A DNA stretch of 64,000 nt from Pedobacter frigiditerrae. GTDB lineage: Bacteria; Bacteroidota; Bacteroidia; Sphingobacteriales; Sphingobacteriaceae. The notes beneath the pieces were generated by a model. That model saw only the letters and a program-made list of their open reading frames with translations, did not search any database and was not told the DNA's origin. Position 1 is the stretch's first letter, and each line of letters opens with the position of its first letter. Positions 44,126-51,044 of this stretch are shown piece by piece. Location: contig NZ_JAVTSS010000002.1 of NCBI RefSeq assembly GCF_032678705.1, forward strand, positions 620,001-684,000, written 5' to 3'. Both the position numbers and the translations under genes were made by a program.

Positions 44126-44971
44126 CTATGCTTCTGTAGAATCTTCTGTTGATGCTTGTGCGTCAGCAGTTTCTTTTTTAGTTGGTCTTTTAGCACCAGC
44201 TTCTCTAGGTGTTGCAGCCTCTGGAGCATCAGCAGCAGTTTTCACAGCTACAGCTTCTTTTTCAGCTTCATCATCTTTTTCGCGTTTGCGCTCATCTAAA
44301 CCTTCTTCAATTGCTTTGATAATTACATCAGTAATTAATAAAATTGATTTAGTTGCATCATCATTCGCAGGAATTGGAAAATCGATGTTAGATGGATCAG
44401 AGTTAGTATCAACCATTGCAAAAGTAGGGATGTTTAATTTCATCGCTTCTGCTACAGCAATATGCTCTTTTTTAACGTCGATTAAGAAAATTGCAGCCGG
44501 TAAACGGTTTAAGTCTGCAATACCACCTAATAAACTTTCTAATTTGATACGCTCACGTTGAATCATCAAACGCTCTTTTTTAGAAAGAATTGAGTAAGTA
44601 CCGTCTTTAGTCATTTTATCGATGGTAACCATCTTTTTAATTGACTTGCGTACTGTAGCAAAGTTAGTTAACATACCACCTAACCAACGCTCGGTTACGA
44701 AAGGCATATTTACTTTTCTTGCTTGTTCAGCAACGATTTCTTTAGCTTGTTTCTTAGTAGCTACGAATAAGATCTTACGACCTGATTTTACGATTTGTTT
44801 AATCGCTGCTGCAGCTTCTTCAGTTTTAGTTAAAGTTTTATTTAAATCTATAATGTGAATCCCATTGCGTTCCATAAAAATATATGGTGCCATTTTCGGA
44901 TTCCATTTGCGGGTAAGGTGACCAAAGTGTACACCTGCATCCAATAAGTCTTGATATGTAGTTCTTGCCAT
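44126..44971 (-). CDS. rpsB: 30S ribosomal protein S2 with an extended acidic/Ala-rich tail
   Basis: S2 joins the 30S subunit late and helps bind S1. The core (about 1-228) is canonical: TYQDLLDAGVHFGHLTRKWN, FVTERWLGGMLTNFATVRKS and VDTNSDPSNIDFPIPANDDA. From about 229 to 281 there is a low-complexity tail rich in Glu, Ala, Lys and Thr, which ordinary S2 proteins lack. It is followed by tsf and preceded by rpsI (20-bp gap). Confidence 0.96.
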   Translation of the reverse strand: MARTTYQDLLDAGVHFGHLTRKWNPKMAPYIFMERNGIHIIDLNKTLTKTEEAAAAIKQIVKSGRKILFVATKKQAKEIVAEQARKVNMPFVTERWLGGMLTNFATVRKSIKKMVTIDKMTKDGTYSILSKKERLMIQRERIKLESLLGGIADLNRLPAAIFLIDVKKEHIAVAEAMKLNIPTFAMVDTNSDPSNIDFPIPANDDATKSILLITDVIIKAIEEGLDERKREKDDEAEKEAVAVKTAADAPEAATPREAGAKRPTKKETADAQASTEDSTEA

Positions 44972-44991
44972 TGTGTTTGTCTCCTTTAAGA

Positions 44992-45378
44992 TTAACGTTT
45001 ACTGAATTGGAATTTCTTACGTGCTTTTTTACGTCCTGGTTTCTTACGTTCAACCATACGCATATCACGGGTCATTAACCCTTTAGCACGTAATGCTGGT
45101 TTTTTCTCAGCATCTAATTCAACAATAGCCTTAGCGATTGCCAAGCGAACTGCTTCTGCTTGTCCTTTTACTCCACCACCGTTTACATTTACGTTAACAT
45201 CAAATTTACCAACCGACTCAGAAACTTCGAATGATTGGTTAACAATGTATTGTAAAGGTAATGTTGGGAAATATTCTTTATGATCTTTACCGTTAACGGT
45301 AATGGTGCCGTTGCCTTCTTTTAAATAGATACGGGCAACTGCAGTTTTTCTTCTACCTGAAGTATTTGTAACTGACAT
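44992..45378 (-). CDS. rpsI: 30S ribosomal protein S9
   Basis: The 128-residue protein has TSGRRKTAVARIYLKEGNGT (about 5-24) and ends with the basic tail KKPGRKKARKKFQFSKR, whose last residues reach the P-site tRNA. VKGQAEAVRLAIAKAIV lies in the centre. It starts 16 bp after the rplM stop, and the genes are co-transcribed. Confidence 0.97.
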   Translation of the reverse strand: MSVTNTSGRRKTAVARIYLKEGNGTITVNGKDHKEYFPTLPLQYIVNQSFEVSESVGKFDVNVNVNGGGVKGQAEAVRLAIAKAIVELDAEKKPALRAKGLMTRDMRMVERKKPGRKKARKKFQFSKR

Positions 45379-45394
45379 TTCTTTTCTCCTTTAA

Positions 45395-45838
45395 TTAAAG
45401 TGTAATGGTTTTTGGTGATTGTGCTGCATGCGGATGCTCCGACCCAGCGTAAACAAAAAGATTGGTGTACAATTTTTTGCCCAATTTTGTTTTTGGTAAC
45501 ATACCACGAACAGCCTTCTCAACTACGCGAGTAGGGTGTTTTGCCATTAATTCTTTTGGAGAAATAAATTTTTGACCACCTGGGTAACCAGTATAAGAAA
45601 CATATTGCTTATCGCTTAATTTGTTTCCTGTCAATTTTACCTTGTCTGCATTAATAACGATAACGTTATCACCGCAGTCTACGTTTGGGGTAAACTCTGG
45701 CTTGTGTTTTCCTCTAATAATCATAGCGATTTTAGAAGACAAGCGCCCCAAAATCTCTCCTTGTGCATCAACTACAACCCACTGTTTGTTAACAGTTTTG
45801 GCATTGGCAGAGACAGTTTTGTAACTTAACGTATTCAC
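45395..45838 (-). CDS. rplM: 50S ribosomal protein L13
   Basis: The 147-residue protein has the family blocks VVVDAQGEILGRLSSKIAMI (about 22-41) and YSGYPGG-type loop YTGYPGGQKFI, then VRGMLPKTKLGKKLY near residue 113. It is the first gene of rplM-rpsI-rpsB-tsf, with a strong promoter 56-86 bp upstream. Confidence 0.97.
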   Translation of the reverse strand: MNTLSYKTVSANAKTVNKQWVVVDAQGEILGRLSSKIAMIIRGKHKPEFTPNVDCGDNVIVINADKVKLTGNKLSDKQYVSYTGYPGGQKFISPKELMAKHPTRVVEKAVRGMLPKTKLGKKLYTNLFVYAGSEHPHAAQSPKTITL

Positions 45839-45893
45839 TTGCTTTTATTTAATTTGTTAAAAAATATTTTAATTCCCTGTTTTTTAGGGACTG

Positions 45894-45924
45894 CAAAGAT
45901 AGGGAGAATACTTTAATTGTCAAA
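45894..45924 (-). promoter_or_regulatory. Strong promoter of the rplM-rpsI-rpsB-tsf operon
   Basis: On the minus strand TTTGACA (45918-45924) and TATCTTTG (45894-45901) are present, with 19 bp between TTG and the -7 box. This is the best full match to the Bacteroidetes consensus in the window and fits a highly expressed ribosomal operon. The leader is about 50 bp. Confidence 0.75.
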
Positions 45925-46156
45925 GAGTTGCCGCAAAAAAAGTTGGGAGTTGAGTGTTGGGAGTTGAGAGTTCTGGTCCGATTAAGGTAAAAATGCTCAA
46001 AAACAATTAATTACGACGTTTTGAAAAGCAAGTTAAGTGGTTCTTTTTAATGGTAGTCTGGCTTTACGCTATATTCCCGATGAAGAATCGGGAGATGCCG
46101 CTTCAATCCAGTTTAGATTGCAGGGCTTGTGTAAGTAAGGAGGGTTGCAAAGCGCA
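45925..46156. other. Gene-free spacer with repeats, including modular repeat copy C
   Basis: Low-complexity GTTGGGAGTTGAG-type sequence at 45949-45970 is followed by A/T-rich DNA. Modular repeat copy C then lies at 46054-46115: TAGTCTGGCTTTACGCTATAT, a hairpin insert (TTCCCGATGAAGAATCGGGA) and CGCTTCAATCCAGTTTA. No ORF of interest was seen. Confidence 0.6.
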
Positions 46157-46360
46157 CTACAAATCATCAGGTTTAAAGCCAATCCGCTTTCTAGGCTGGC
46201 TTTTCTTATCAATAAGCTGGTCTAAGTAACTAAATACCAATTCAATATTCTTATCGTGATTTTGAAGGTGCTTTTTAATGTCGGCAATTTCAAGTTTCAA
46301 TTCTGTATGCTCACTCAATAAATTTCTCAACCTTGTAAAAATTCTTACAATTTGAATATT

Positions 46361-46388
46361 CCTGCCTGCCTGCCTGCCGGCAGGCAGG
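46361..46388. repeat. 28-bp GC-rich mini-palindrome inserted in the ORF6N gene
   Basis: CCTGCCTGCCTGCCTGCCGG followed by CAGGCAGG. Its core, CCTGCCTGCCGGCAGGCAGG, is a perfect palindrome. It is far richer in G+C than everything around it. Its length (28) is not a multiple of three, so it shifts the frame. A degenerate relative lies in another gene at 63279-63298. Confidence 0.85.
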
Positions 46389-46486
46389 TACTTGTATAGC
46401 TTGTTGGCTATTCAGAACACTAGACAACATTAATACGCCATGTTCGGTAAAGAATGGCAGCTTTCTTCTTCCTCCTCTGCCTTTGT

Positions 46487-46511
46487 TTGATATCGCAAAT
46501 TGCGATATCAA
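46487..46511. promoter_or_regulatory. Perfect palindrome inside the ORF6N coding region
   Basis: TTGATATCGCA, AAT, TGCGATATCAA: 11-bp perfect arms (13 if one more base on each side is counted) around a 3-bp centre. It encodes SQFAIS in the protein. The same architecture occurs once more, imperfectly, at 46754-46778 upstream of the start. Confidence 0.6.
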
Positions 46512-46753
46512 AGACTTAAATTCCTCATCAGAAAGTTGAAACATAAAATCTTCAGGAAATCTGCTAATATTTCTTTTGACTTGTTCATTTAATCTTCCTG
46601 TTTCCACACCATAAAATTCTGCTAAATCGCTATCAAGCATTACTTTATGATTTCTTATCTCATAAATTTTGTTCACAACAATATCGTCTGATAGTATTGC
46701 AAGGGGTTGTTTGTTGGTCATAGGTAAACCAAATATAAAATATATTTTGGATT

Positions 46754-46778
46754 TTGATATCGCAAAATGCGACCTCAA
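46754..46778. promoter_or_regulatory. Second copy of the palindrome, upstream of the ORF6N start
   Basis: TTGATATCGCA, AAA, TGCGACCTCAA: the arms match at 9 of 11 positions, with the same 3-bp centre length as the internal copy. It begins 33 bp before the chosen ATG and ends 3 bp from the stop of the next gene. It could be an operator or a terminator. Confidence 0.5.
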
Positions 46779-46780
46779 GT

Positions 46781-47152
46781 TTAACCTCTCAACTCTTTAC
46801 AACTCCTCAAAAAGTAAATTATAATATGTACCAAAACGGAAATGCTAAATACAATTCCGATAGTTAAATAAGTTAAAGTATCATTACTGATAAAATTATA
46901 TTCAATTGCTGGAGCAATGATATTATAAATGCCATAAATTATGGTTCCAATAAAATACAAACTCCATAATCCTGTTAAGTAATGCCAAATTTTCCATTTG
47001 TAGTTATCTAATTGGTAACTCCTCAAGCAAAGCCAACTAAACAATATAATCACAAATATGCCAGCGGTAGAATTAAATGTTCCGCTCTTTAAGTAAACCA
47101 ACAGATAAATAATGGCAAGTATGAGGTTGAAATAGGATAGTTTTTGAAGCAT
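46781..47152 (-). CDS. Hypothetical membrane protein
   Basis: A 123-residue protein with four hydrophobic segments (about 5-22, 28-45, 60-80, 95-115) and no conserved motif that I recognise. It contains several Tyr/Trp residues near membrane borders (WKIWHYLTGLWSLYFIGTII). It lies just upstream of the ORF6N gene on the same strand, with 59 bp between its stop and the chosen ORF6N start. The function is unknown. Confidence 0.6.
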   Translation of the reverse strand: MLQKLSYFNLILAIIYLLVYLKSGTFNSTAGIFVIILFSWLCLRSYQLDNYKWKIWHYLTGLWSLYFIGTIIYGIYNIIAPAIEYNFISNDTLTYLTIGIVFSISVLVHIIIYFLRSCKELRG

Positions 47153-47237
47153 ACAAAATGTTAAGCATAATCAAATTTGTAATTAATAAAGAACAATTGC
47201 GTTTTAATATTGTTAGAATTTTATAAAACCTACAATT

Positions 47238-47444
47238 ATGACAAAGCAAACAAAAATTTTAACTGGCCTGTTAGCCGGTGTAGCAGTAGGAACTGCAATT
47301 GCATTGATATTATCTTCTGATAAAAATGATGACCTTAAACAAAAGGCAAGTGATTGGTTTTGCGATTTACTAGACAGCTCAAAAGATAAACTTGCTTCTG
47401 TAACTGGTCTTGTAAAAGATAAAATAGCGAAAACCAACGCATAG
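47238..47444 (+). CDS. Small YtxH-like protein
   Basis: A 68-residue protein with one N-terminal hydrophobic segment (TGLLAGVAVGTAIALILSSD, about 9-28) followed by an amphipathic charged helix (DKNDDLKQKASDWFCDLLDS and KDKLASVTGLVKDKIAK). This layout is that of YtxH/gas-vesicle-like small stress proteins in Bacteroidetes. The methyltransferase gene follows 36 bp downstream on the same strand. Confidence 0.7.
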   Translation: MTKQTKILTGLLAGVAVGTAIALILSSDKNDDLKQKASDWFCDLLDSSKDKLASVTGLVKDKIAKTNA

Positions 47445-47480
47445 ATTTTCATATAAGCTTTTCCAAAACTATCTTTGATT

Positions 47481-48167
47481 ATGGATGTTTTTGGAAAAGC
47501 ACTATCCGACTTTTATACAAAAGGTAAAGCTGATGTTCTTTGGCTACATAATTCTTATGATGAGCCTGAAGAAATGCCTGTTGATGTTTTCTTTAGAGCA
47601 GAGGATGAAATGCCTCCTTTAGAACACTATGCACTTTCACGTTGTTATGGCGATGTTTTGGATGTTGGTGCTGGAGTAGGAAGTCATGCCTTAATTTTGC
47701 AAGAAATAGGGCATAAAGTTACCGCAATAGATATATCGGCCAATGCCGTAAAAATAATGCAACAACGTGGAGTTAAAAACGCAGTAGTACAAGATGTTTT
47801 TACTATAACTGAAAAATTCGACACAATATTACTATTAATGAACGGCATAGGCTTAACAGGAACCTTAGCTGGATACATTGATTTTTTACAAAAAGCAAAA
47901 AACCTAATCAACCCTGATGGCCAATTACTGTTTGACAGTTCTGACATATCCTATTTATATGAAGATTTAGAAAAACCTTCCAATCAATATTTTGGCGAAG
48001 TAAGTTTTCGCTACGAATATCAAAAACAAAGAGGAAACTGGTTTAACTGGTTATATTTAGATCAAGGAACATTAGCTCACCTAGCGCATCAAAATGGCTG
48101 GGATTGCGAAGTTATTTTTGAGGACGGCGAAGACCAATATTTAGCAAGGTTAAAATTGTTGAGTTAA
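47481..48167 (+). CDS. Class I SAM-dependent methyltransferase
   Basis: A 228-residue protein. The SAM-binding motif I is DVLDVGAGVGSHALILQEIG (about 57-76), with VTAIDISANAVKIM as motif II and FDTILLLMNGIGLTG (about 112-126) as motif IV. The C-terminal part is substrate-specific and unrecognised. The frame opens at a TTG at 47475; the ATG at 47481 is preferred. The target is unknown. Confidence 0.8.
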   Translation: MDVFGKALSDFYTKGKADVLWLHNSYDEPEEMPVDVFFRAEDEMPPLEHYALSRCYGDVLDVGAGVGSHALILQEIGHKVTAIDISANAVKIMQQRGVKNAVVQDVFTITEKFDTILLLMNGIGLTGTLAGYIDFLQKAKNLINPDGQLLFDSSDISYLYEDLEKPSNQYFGEVSFRYEYQKQRGNWFNWLYLDQGTLAHLAHQNGWDCEVIFEDGEDQYLARLKLLS

Positions 48168-48244
48168 ATTGTAAACATATAAAAATTGAGAAGTTAAGAA
48201 AGGCAAATAATTGTCATACTGATAAAATGCGCCAATAAAATATC

Positions 48245-49498
48245 CTATGCTTTCTCTTCCCAAATGCAAGCAATATTTATAATGGTTTGCACTGCTTTTT
48301 CCATATCCTGTACAGAAACCCATTCTTGCTTGCTATGAAAAGCGTGTTCTCCCGCAAAAATATTGGGACAAGGTAAACCCATAAAAGATAATCGAGAGCC
48401 ATCTGTTCCCCCTCTTATACTTTGCCTTTTTGGCGTTATTCCTGCACGCTCAATAGCTTCAATGCCATATTCAATTACTTGCGGATATTTATCTAACACC
48501 TTTTTCATGTTACGATATTGCTCGGTAACCTTAAACTCGTAAGTAGAGTTTGGGTAAGTCTTAAGAACCTCTTTTACTATGTTCTCTAACGTTATCTCGT
48601 GAGCTTTTAATAATTCATCATCAAAATCTCTTATGATAAATTGTGCTTCTGCTTGTTCTGCTTGGCCTTGAAAACTTACAGGATGAATGAAACCTTCTTT
48701 TCCGCTTGTTGCTTCTGGTGTCAATTTATCTTTTGGCAATGCCGATAAAATATCAGCCAACGCTTTAATGGCACTTTCCATTTTCCCTTTAGCAAAACCA
48801 GGATGAGAGCTTACTCCATTAATCGTTAACTTAATACCATCGGCAGAGAATGTTTCATCTTCTATGGAACCTAATGTTTCTCCATCAACTGTGTAAGCAA
48901 AATCAGCCCCTAGTTTCTTTAAATCTACGTTGTCTACGCCACGCCCAATTTCTTCGTCAGGTGTAAACAATATTTTAATTACGCCATGTTTAATATCTGG
49001 ATTTTGCATCAAAAAAGCCGCAACCTCCATAATTTCGGCTAAGCCAGCTTTATTATCTGCCCCTAAAAGTGTTGTACCACTTGCTGTAATAATGTCGTTT
49101 CCAATCTGATTTTTCAAATCTTTGTGTTCGCTTAATTTCAAAACAATTGAATTGTCATCAGGCAACACTAAGTCATCTCCATTATAATTTTTATGAATAA
49201 TTGGTTTAACATTCTTGCCGCTACAATCTGGCGATGTATCCATATGAGAACAAAAACAAATTACAGGAACCTTTTTTTTAGAAGTTGCAGGAATTGTGGC
49301 ATAAACATATCCGTAATTATCTAAATGAGTATCTACAACCCCAATACCTAGTAATTCATCTACTAAAGTTCTCGCTAAATTATTCTGCTTTAAAGTTGAA
49401 GGAGAGGTTTCTGAACTTGAATCAGACTGAGTATCAACTTGTACGTATTTTAAAAACCTATTTTGTAAATTTTGGTCTTTGTTTTGATAATTACCCAT
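48245..49498 (-). CDS. pepT: Peptidase T (tripeptide aminopeptidase)
   Basis: A cytoplasmic zinc peptidase (M20B) that removes N-terminal residues from tripeptides. The 417-residue length is normal when starting at the ATG at 49498 (MGNYQNKDQN). An upstream ATG at 49567 would add residues that overlap the promoter of the next gene. The metal and catalytic residues are in FCSHMDTSPDCSG (His, Asp), LLGADNKAGLAEIME (bridging Asp), FTPDEEIGRG (Glu pair), TVDGETLG and NIFAGEHAFHSKQEW (last His). The divergent barrel genes at 49573 share the 74-bp spacer. Confidence 0.95.
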   Translation of the reverse strand: MGNYQNKDQNLQNRFLKYVQVDTQSDSSSETSPSTLKQNNLARTLVDELLGIGVVDTHLDNYGYVYATIPATSKKKVPVICFCSHMDTSPDCSGKNVKPIIHKNYNGDDLVLPDDNSIVLKLSEHKDLKNQIGNDIITASGTTLLGADNKAGLAEIMEVAAFLMQNPDIKHGVIKILFTPDEEIGRGVDNVDLKKLGADFAYTVDGETLGSIEDETFSADGIKLTINGVSSHPGFAKGKMESAIKALADILSALPKDKLTPEATSGKEGFIHPVSFQGQAEQAEAQFIIRDFDDELLKAHEITLENIVKEVLKTYPNSTYEFKVTEQYRNMKKVLDKYPQVIEYGIEAIERAGITPKRQSIRGGTDGSRLSFMGLPCPNIFAGEHAFHSKQEWVSVQDMEKAVQTIINIACIWEEKA

Positions 49499-49538
49499 AG
49501 TTTTCCAAAAATAATACTTATAAATACAATAAAGATTA

Positions 49539-49546
49539 TAATTTTG
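49539..49546 (+). promoter_or_regulatory. Probable -7 box for the tandem barrel genes
   Basis: TAATTTTG matches TAnnTTTG, 26 bp before the TTG start at 49573. Confidence 0.45.
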
Positions 49547-49572
49547 CAGATAACCCAATAAAAACAAGGACT

Positions 49573-50301
49573 TTGAAAAAAGCTATTCTAACAATTTTAC
49601 TTTTACTTTCTGCATTAATTGGATTTAGCCAAATTAATTTCTACAAATTTGCAGTTGGTGCTGGATTTGGAACTAATATTTCTTATGCAGATGTTAGAGA
49701 AAACAGTCAAGGTTATAGCGGGCATATTACGGCTGATTATAATCTTACCCCCTTCTTAACTGCAGGATTAGAGTTTCAGGCAGGCCAAATTAGAGGAGGC
49801 AACGTTATAACCAACCCACATAATCGTCAGTTTAAAAATAACTATAAAGGTTTTTCATTAAACGGAAGGGTTGCTTTAGGGCAATTTGTTGGATATTACA
49901 GACAAAGTTTTTTAAGCGCTATAAAAGGTCTTTATGTTGGAGTAGGATTAGGTGCTATAAGCAATAAAATGTCGTATATAGTACGTTATAAACCAAACAC
50001 TCAAGCAACTAATCCACCACTTGGCTACCTGTTTCCAGGAAAAGATAAGAGTGTAAATCTTTTAATGCCACTTAATTTAGGGATGAATTTCTATTTTAAA
50101 GATAGAGATGATCAGTTAAGGTATATTGTAAACATTAACTATCAGGGTAATTTAACTTTTGGCGAAGGCTTAGATGGTTATAATGACCCGATGGTAAAGT
50201 TTGAAAATGATGCCCCAGATATGTACACTGTATTTTCTGTTGGCGTTAAGTATAATTTTGGTCCAGTTGGTATCTCGAAACGAATATTTGAAATTAATTA
50301 A
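49573..50301 (+). CDS. Outer-membrane beta-barrel protein, first of a tandem pair
   Basis: A 242-residue protein with a signal peptide (KKAILTILLLLSALIGFSQ) and repeated amphipathic beta strands, such as FAVGAGFGTNISYADV, LTAGLEFQAGQIRGGN and VFSVGVKYNFGPVG at the end. It is probably a small OmpA-like or OMP_b-brl barrel. It starts with TTG at 49573, needed to give the MKK signal start. The next gene is a paralog: both share NFYK, the GGN/GGD-I...NRQF block, GLYVG/GLYAGGGLG-ISNK and the YKF/YNFGP end. Confidence 0.8.
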   Translation: MKKAILTILLLLSALIGFSQINFYKFAVGAGFGTNISYADVRENSQGYSGHITADYNLTPFLTAGLEFQAGQIRGGNVITNPHNRQFKNNYKGFSLNGRVALGQFVGYYRQSFLSAIKGLYVGVGLGAISNKMSYIVRYKPNTQATNPPLGYLFPGKDKSVNLLMPLNLGMNFYFKDRDDQLRYIVNINYQGNLTFGEGLDGYNDPMVKFENDAPDMYTVFSVGVKYNFGPVGISKRIFEIN

Positions 50302-50307
50302 AATCAC

Positions 50308-50988
50308 TTGAAGAAAATAACATCCCTATTCTCACTACTTTTTTTAAGTTCTGCGCTTTTTGCTCAAACCAACTTTTATAAATTAAGCATCGGTGCTGGT
50401 GCTGGAGGAACTTTGGCATTTGCCGATTTACAAAAAAAGACATTAGGCTTTGCAGCTTATGGTTCATTAGATCTTCAGATAACTCCATACATTACCTTGG
50501 GGGGAGAATTTCAAAAAGGTGAACTAGCAGGAGGAGACATTACTTTTGATCCAAATAACCGACAATTTATTAACTCGTATAAAGCGGTAATAGGAAACCT
50601 AAGAGTACACCTTGGAGAATTCTTATCTTCATACCAGTTGCATAACGATTTCCTTTATAACATTAGGGGTTTATACGCGGGTGGAGGATTAGGCGTAATC
50701 AGCAACAAGATCTCAAACGTGAGATACTATGGTAGCAATTTTTATCCTGGAGAGGATTATAGCAAGGAAGGTTTGATTCTTCTTAATTTAGGTATTGATT
50801 TTTATATACCTAATCAATGGGGGCTTACGCGTTATGCAATTAACTTAAACCTACAAAATGCCCTAGCGCTTGGCGAAGGTATGGACGGCTATGCAAGTGT
50901 AGGCACAAGAAGCAAAGATATTTATAGCTTTTTCTCCCTCGGTTTTAAATATAAATTTGGTCCAATGGGATTAGATAGACGAAGATAA
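50308..50988 (+). CDS. Outer-membrane beta-barrel protein, second of a tandem pair
   Basis: A 226-residue paralog of the preceding gene with the same plan: signal KKITSLFSLLFLSSALFAQ, FYKLSIGAGAGGTLAFADL, LGGEFQKGELAGGDITFDP, NRQFINSYKAVIGN, and a C-terminal FFSLGFKYKFGPMG. It starts with TTG at 50308, 6 bp after the first gene. The pair arose by tandem duplication and is probably co-transcribed. The function is unknown. Confidence 0.8.
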   Translation: MKKITSLFSLLFLSSALFAQTNFYKLSIGAGAGGTLAFADLQKKTLGFAAYGSLDLQITPYITLGGEFQKGELAGGDITFDPNNRQFINSYKAVIGNLRVHLGEFLSSYQLHNDFLYNIRGLYAGGGLGVISNKISNVRYYGSNFYPGEDYSKEGLILLNLGIDFYIPNQWGLTRYAINLNLQNALALGEGMDGYASVGTRSKDIYSFFSLGFKYKFGPMGLDRRR

Positions 50989-50996
50989 TACTTTTG
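50989..50996 (+). promoter_or_regulatory. Probable -7 box for the M14 peptidase gene
   Basis: TACTTTTG directly follows the stop of the barrel gene and lies 48 bp before the ATG at 51045. Confidence 0.45.
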
Positions 50997-51044
50997 CAAT
51001 TGAATAAAAAAGGTAATTTAGAGGATTGATTCAAGCTTCCTTTT

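Larger units (their letters stand above)
46157..46721 (-). pseudogene. ORF6N-domain DNA-binding protein gene, broken by a 28-bp palindromic insertion
   Basis: The intact part starts at the ATG at 46721 (MTNKQPLAILSDDIVVNKIY). It has the ORF6N signature VMLDSDLAEFYGVETGRLNE (about 29-48), then RFPEDFMFQLSDEEF, KGRGGRRKLPFFTEHGVLML and LNSQQAIQV. Here the frame runs into a foreign VPACRQAGRQ stretch and stops at 46311. Removing exactly 46361-46388 restores NIQIVRIFTRLRNLLSEHTE and a frame that continues to a TAG at 46157-46159, ending GFKPDDL. An ORF6N continuation of AIQVNIQI is what the family normally shows. The domain is a predicted DNA-binding module first seen in phage proteins. An upstream ATG at 46778 is possible but adds an unlikely extension. 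Confidence 0.85.

Noticed and set aside
46157..46778. Prophage or anti-repressor region around the ORF6N gene
   Set aside because: ORF6N domains occur in phages, but no integrase, capsid or lysis gene flanks it. It is a solitary chromosomal gene.
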